Source of the DNA: Solirubrobacterales bacterium | Lineage (GTDB): Bacteria; Actinomycetota; Thermoleophilia; Solirubrobacterales; 70-9 | Reading direction: 5' to 3' | DNA length: 6,415 bases | Assembly: GCA_013694825.1 (NCBI GenBank) | Contig: JACDBR010000090.1 | Span: 1 to 6,415 of the forward strand | Notes under the pieces: model-generated | Told to the model about the DNA's origin: nothing | The model's database searches: none | Seen by the model: only the letters and a program-made list of their open reading frames with translations | Part shown: piece by piece, positions 5,494 to 6,415 of the stretch | How positions within the stretch are numbered: position 1 is the first letter of the stretch | How the letters are laid out: each line of letters begins with the position of its first letter | Made by a program: the position numbers and the translations under genes

Positions 5494-5856
5494 CTACATC
5501 CCGGGCAGGCCGAGCCCGCCGAGCCCGCCGGCGCCGCCCATCCCGCCGGTGATCGGGCCCATCTTCTCGGCGGCGAGCTCCTGGGCGGATCGCAAGCCGT
5601 CGTTGACCGCCGTCAGAACCATGTCCTGGAGCATCTCGACGTCCTCCGGATCGACCGCCTCGGGGTCGATCGCGACATCGAGAACGCGCAGATCGCCCGA
5701 GACCTTGACCTTGACGATTCCGCCGCCGGCGCTCGCCTCGACCTGCTCGTCCTTGAGGCTCTCCTGAGCCTCGGTCATCTGGGTCTGCATCTGCTGGACC
5801 TGCTTGAGCATCGCGTTCATGTCGAAGCCCCCTGGTCCGCCACCTCTGCGACTCAT
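5494..5856 (-). CDS. ybaB: YbaB/EbfC family nucleoid-associated protein
   Basis: YbaB/EbfC proteins are small dimeric DNA-binding proteins that coat the nucleoid; their gene almost always follows dnaX and often precedes recR. The 120-residue product has a Gly/Arg-rich start (1-11), a Met/Gln-rich helix (MNAMLKQVQQMQTQMTEAQE, 13-32), the central strands with GGGIVKVKVSGDLRVLDVAIDPE (44-66), a second long helix (70-99) and a Gly/Met-rich tail (100-120). The core matches the family. The glycine-rich ends are probably disordered. ATG 5856 overlaps the dnaX stop by four bases (ATGA) and is preceded by a strong AGGAGG with a five-base spacer, so it is cotranscribed and probably translationally coupled with dnaX. 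The start could in principle be Met13, but the Shine-Dalgarno favours 5856. Confidence 0.96.
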   Translation of the reverse strand: MSRRGGGPGGFDMNAMLKQVQQMQTQMTEAQESLKDEQVEASAGGGIVKVKVSGDLRVLDVAIDPEAVDPEDVEMLQDMVLTAVNDGLRSAQELAAEKMGPITGGMGGAGGLGGLGLPGM

Positions 5857-6415
5857 GCCTTCCTCCTCGCCTCGGGGGCTTTCTCGTCGTCGCCTTGACG
5901 CTCGGCCTCGGTGTCGTCGTGGTAGAGCTCCTCGGCGTCGAACTCGGCCTTGATCCTCGCCACGAGCTCGTCGGCCGAGAGCACCGTGGCGGCAGGCGCC
6001 TCGATCTCGATCTCCTCGACCAGCGCGTAGCTGGGTCGCAAGCTGGTGCCCAGCACGCTGCCTACCGACTCGATCAGCTGCTCGCGAGCGGCCTCGGACT
6101 CGGCCCGGCGCTTGTTGAAGGCCGCGTCCGGCGGGAAGCCGACCTCGAAGCGCTTGGCCTCGACGTCGACCGAGACCGGCCGGGCGACCGAGAGCGCATG
6201 CCAGAGCAGTTCGCCGCCTGACTCGCGCACGCCCTCGAGGATCTCCGTCCAGGCACCGCGCAGGGTCTCGAGGTCGACCCCACCGGGGCCGTTCGCCGAG
6301 GCCGTGTCGGAAACCGCGGCAGGAGGCCCGGCCGCCACGGCCGTGGCCGGCTCGGAGCGGGCACCGGGTTCGACCGGCGTGCCGGATGCCGGCTTCTCGG
6401 GTGCTCGGGTCTCGG
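5853..6415 (-). CDS. dnaX: DNA polymerase III subunit gamma/tau, C-terminal part (truncated by window edge)
   Basis: The visible 186 residues are the C-terminal end of DnaX, the clamp-loader ATPase subunit that links polymerase and helicase in the replisome. The frame is open to the window edge. The first roughly 50 residues are a Pro/Ala/Glu/Thr-rich linker. A folded domain follows: LETLRGAWTEILEGVRESG, LLWHALSVARPVSVD and FEVGFPPDAAFNKRRAES, a pattern typical of actinobacterial and other DnaX proteins just before the C-terminus. The tail is acidic and charged (DAEELYHDDTEAERQGDDEK). The ATPase core lies outside the window, to the right. A GTG at 6338 could serve as an internal start but looks like part of the linker. 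No A-rich slippery site for tau/gamma frameshifting is visible in this part. Identification rests on the C-terminal domain and on the directly following ybaB and recR. Confidence 0.88.
   Translation of the reverse strand, partial: ETRAPEKPASGTPVEPGARSEPATAVAAGPPAAVSDTASANGPGGVDLETLRGAWTEILEGVRESGGELLWHALSVARPVSVDVEAKRFEVGFPPDAAFNKRRAESEAAREQLIESVGSVLGTSLRPSYALVEEIEIEAPAATVLSADELVARIKAEFDAEELYHDDTEAERQGDDEKAPEARRKA
5857..5868 (-). promoter_or_regulatory. Strong Shine-Dalgarno of ybaB inside the dnaX 3' end
   Basis: GAGGAGGAAGGC directly precedes ATG 5856. AGGAGG (5867-5862) is five bases from the start. The site lies within the last codons of dnaX, so ribosomes can reinitiate at ybaB. It is a useful local reference for judging the internal site in lysC. 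Confidence 0.8.

Noticed and set aside
5853..6415. A programmed frameshift site producing gamma from dnaX
   Set aside because: No run of A residues or other slippery heptamer with a following stop is visible in this part; any such site would have to lie outside the window.

Overview
This window is G+C-rich, and its gene content points to the phylum Actinomycetota. The markers are a DUF6458-type small membrane protein, an aspartokinase of the alpha/beta type, and the genes dnaX, ybaB, recR, lysC and asd in one order on one strand. Mycobacterium tuberculosis keeps the same core genes in one region of its chromosome. The style of the GH3-like and YjbR-like proteins makes Thermoleophilia (Solirubrobacterales or relatives) my best guess, but that is inference.

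Layout from high to low coordinates along the minus strand: the C-terminal end of dnaX (DNA polymerase III tau/gamma, cut by the window edge) overlaps ybaB by four bases. recR follows after a convergent plus-strand interruption. Then come lysC (aspartokinase), which overlaps asd (aspartate-semialdehyde dehydrogenase) by four bases, and last the start of an unrecognised multi-pass membrane protein that runs off the left edge. Three plus-strand genes lie among these: a secreted or membrane-anchored GH3-like protein divergent from lysC, a DUF6458 protein convergent with recR, and a short MmcQ/YjbR-like protein divergent from recR and convergent with ybaB.

Two functional groups are visible. dnaX, ybaB and recR form the familiar replication, nucleoid and recombination-repair cluster. 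lysC and asd encode the first two steps of the aspartate pathway, leading to lysine, diaminopimelate, threonine and methionine. The GH3-like protein belongs to a superfamily that includes peptidoglycan-acting hexosaminidases, but several of its usual catalytic and substrate-binding residues are replaced.

The most informative details are: a strong internal Shine-Dalgarno site inside lysC at the position where Corynebacterium-type aspartokinases start their beta subunit; the altered GH3 active site; and short intergenic regions with TAnnnT boxes 6 to 9 bases before the start codon on both sides, which suggests leaderless or near-leaderless transcripts. I see no mobile element, CRISPR array, tRNA, rRNA or clear riboswitch, and nothing that amounts to a new defence or biosynthetic system.
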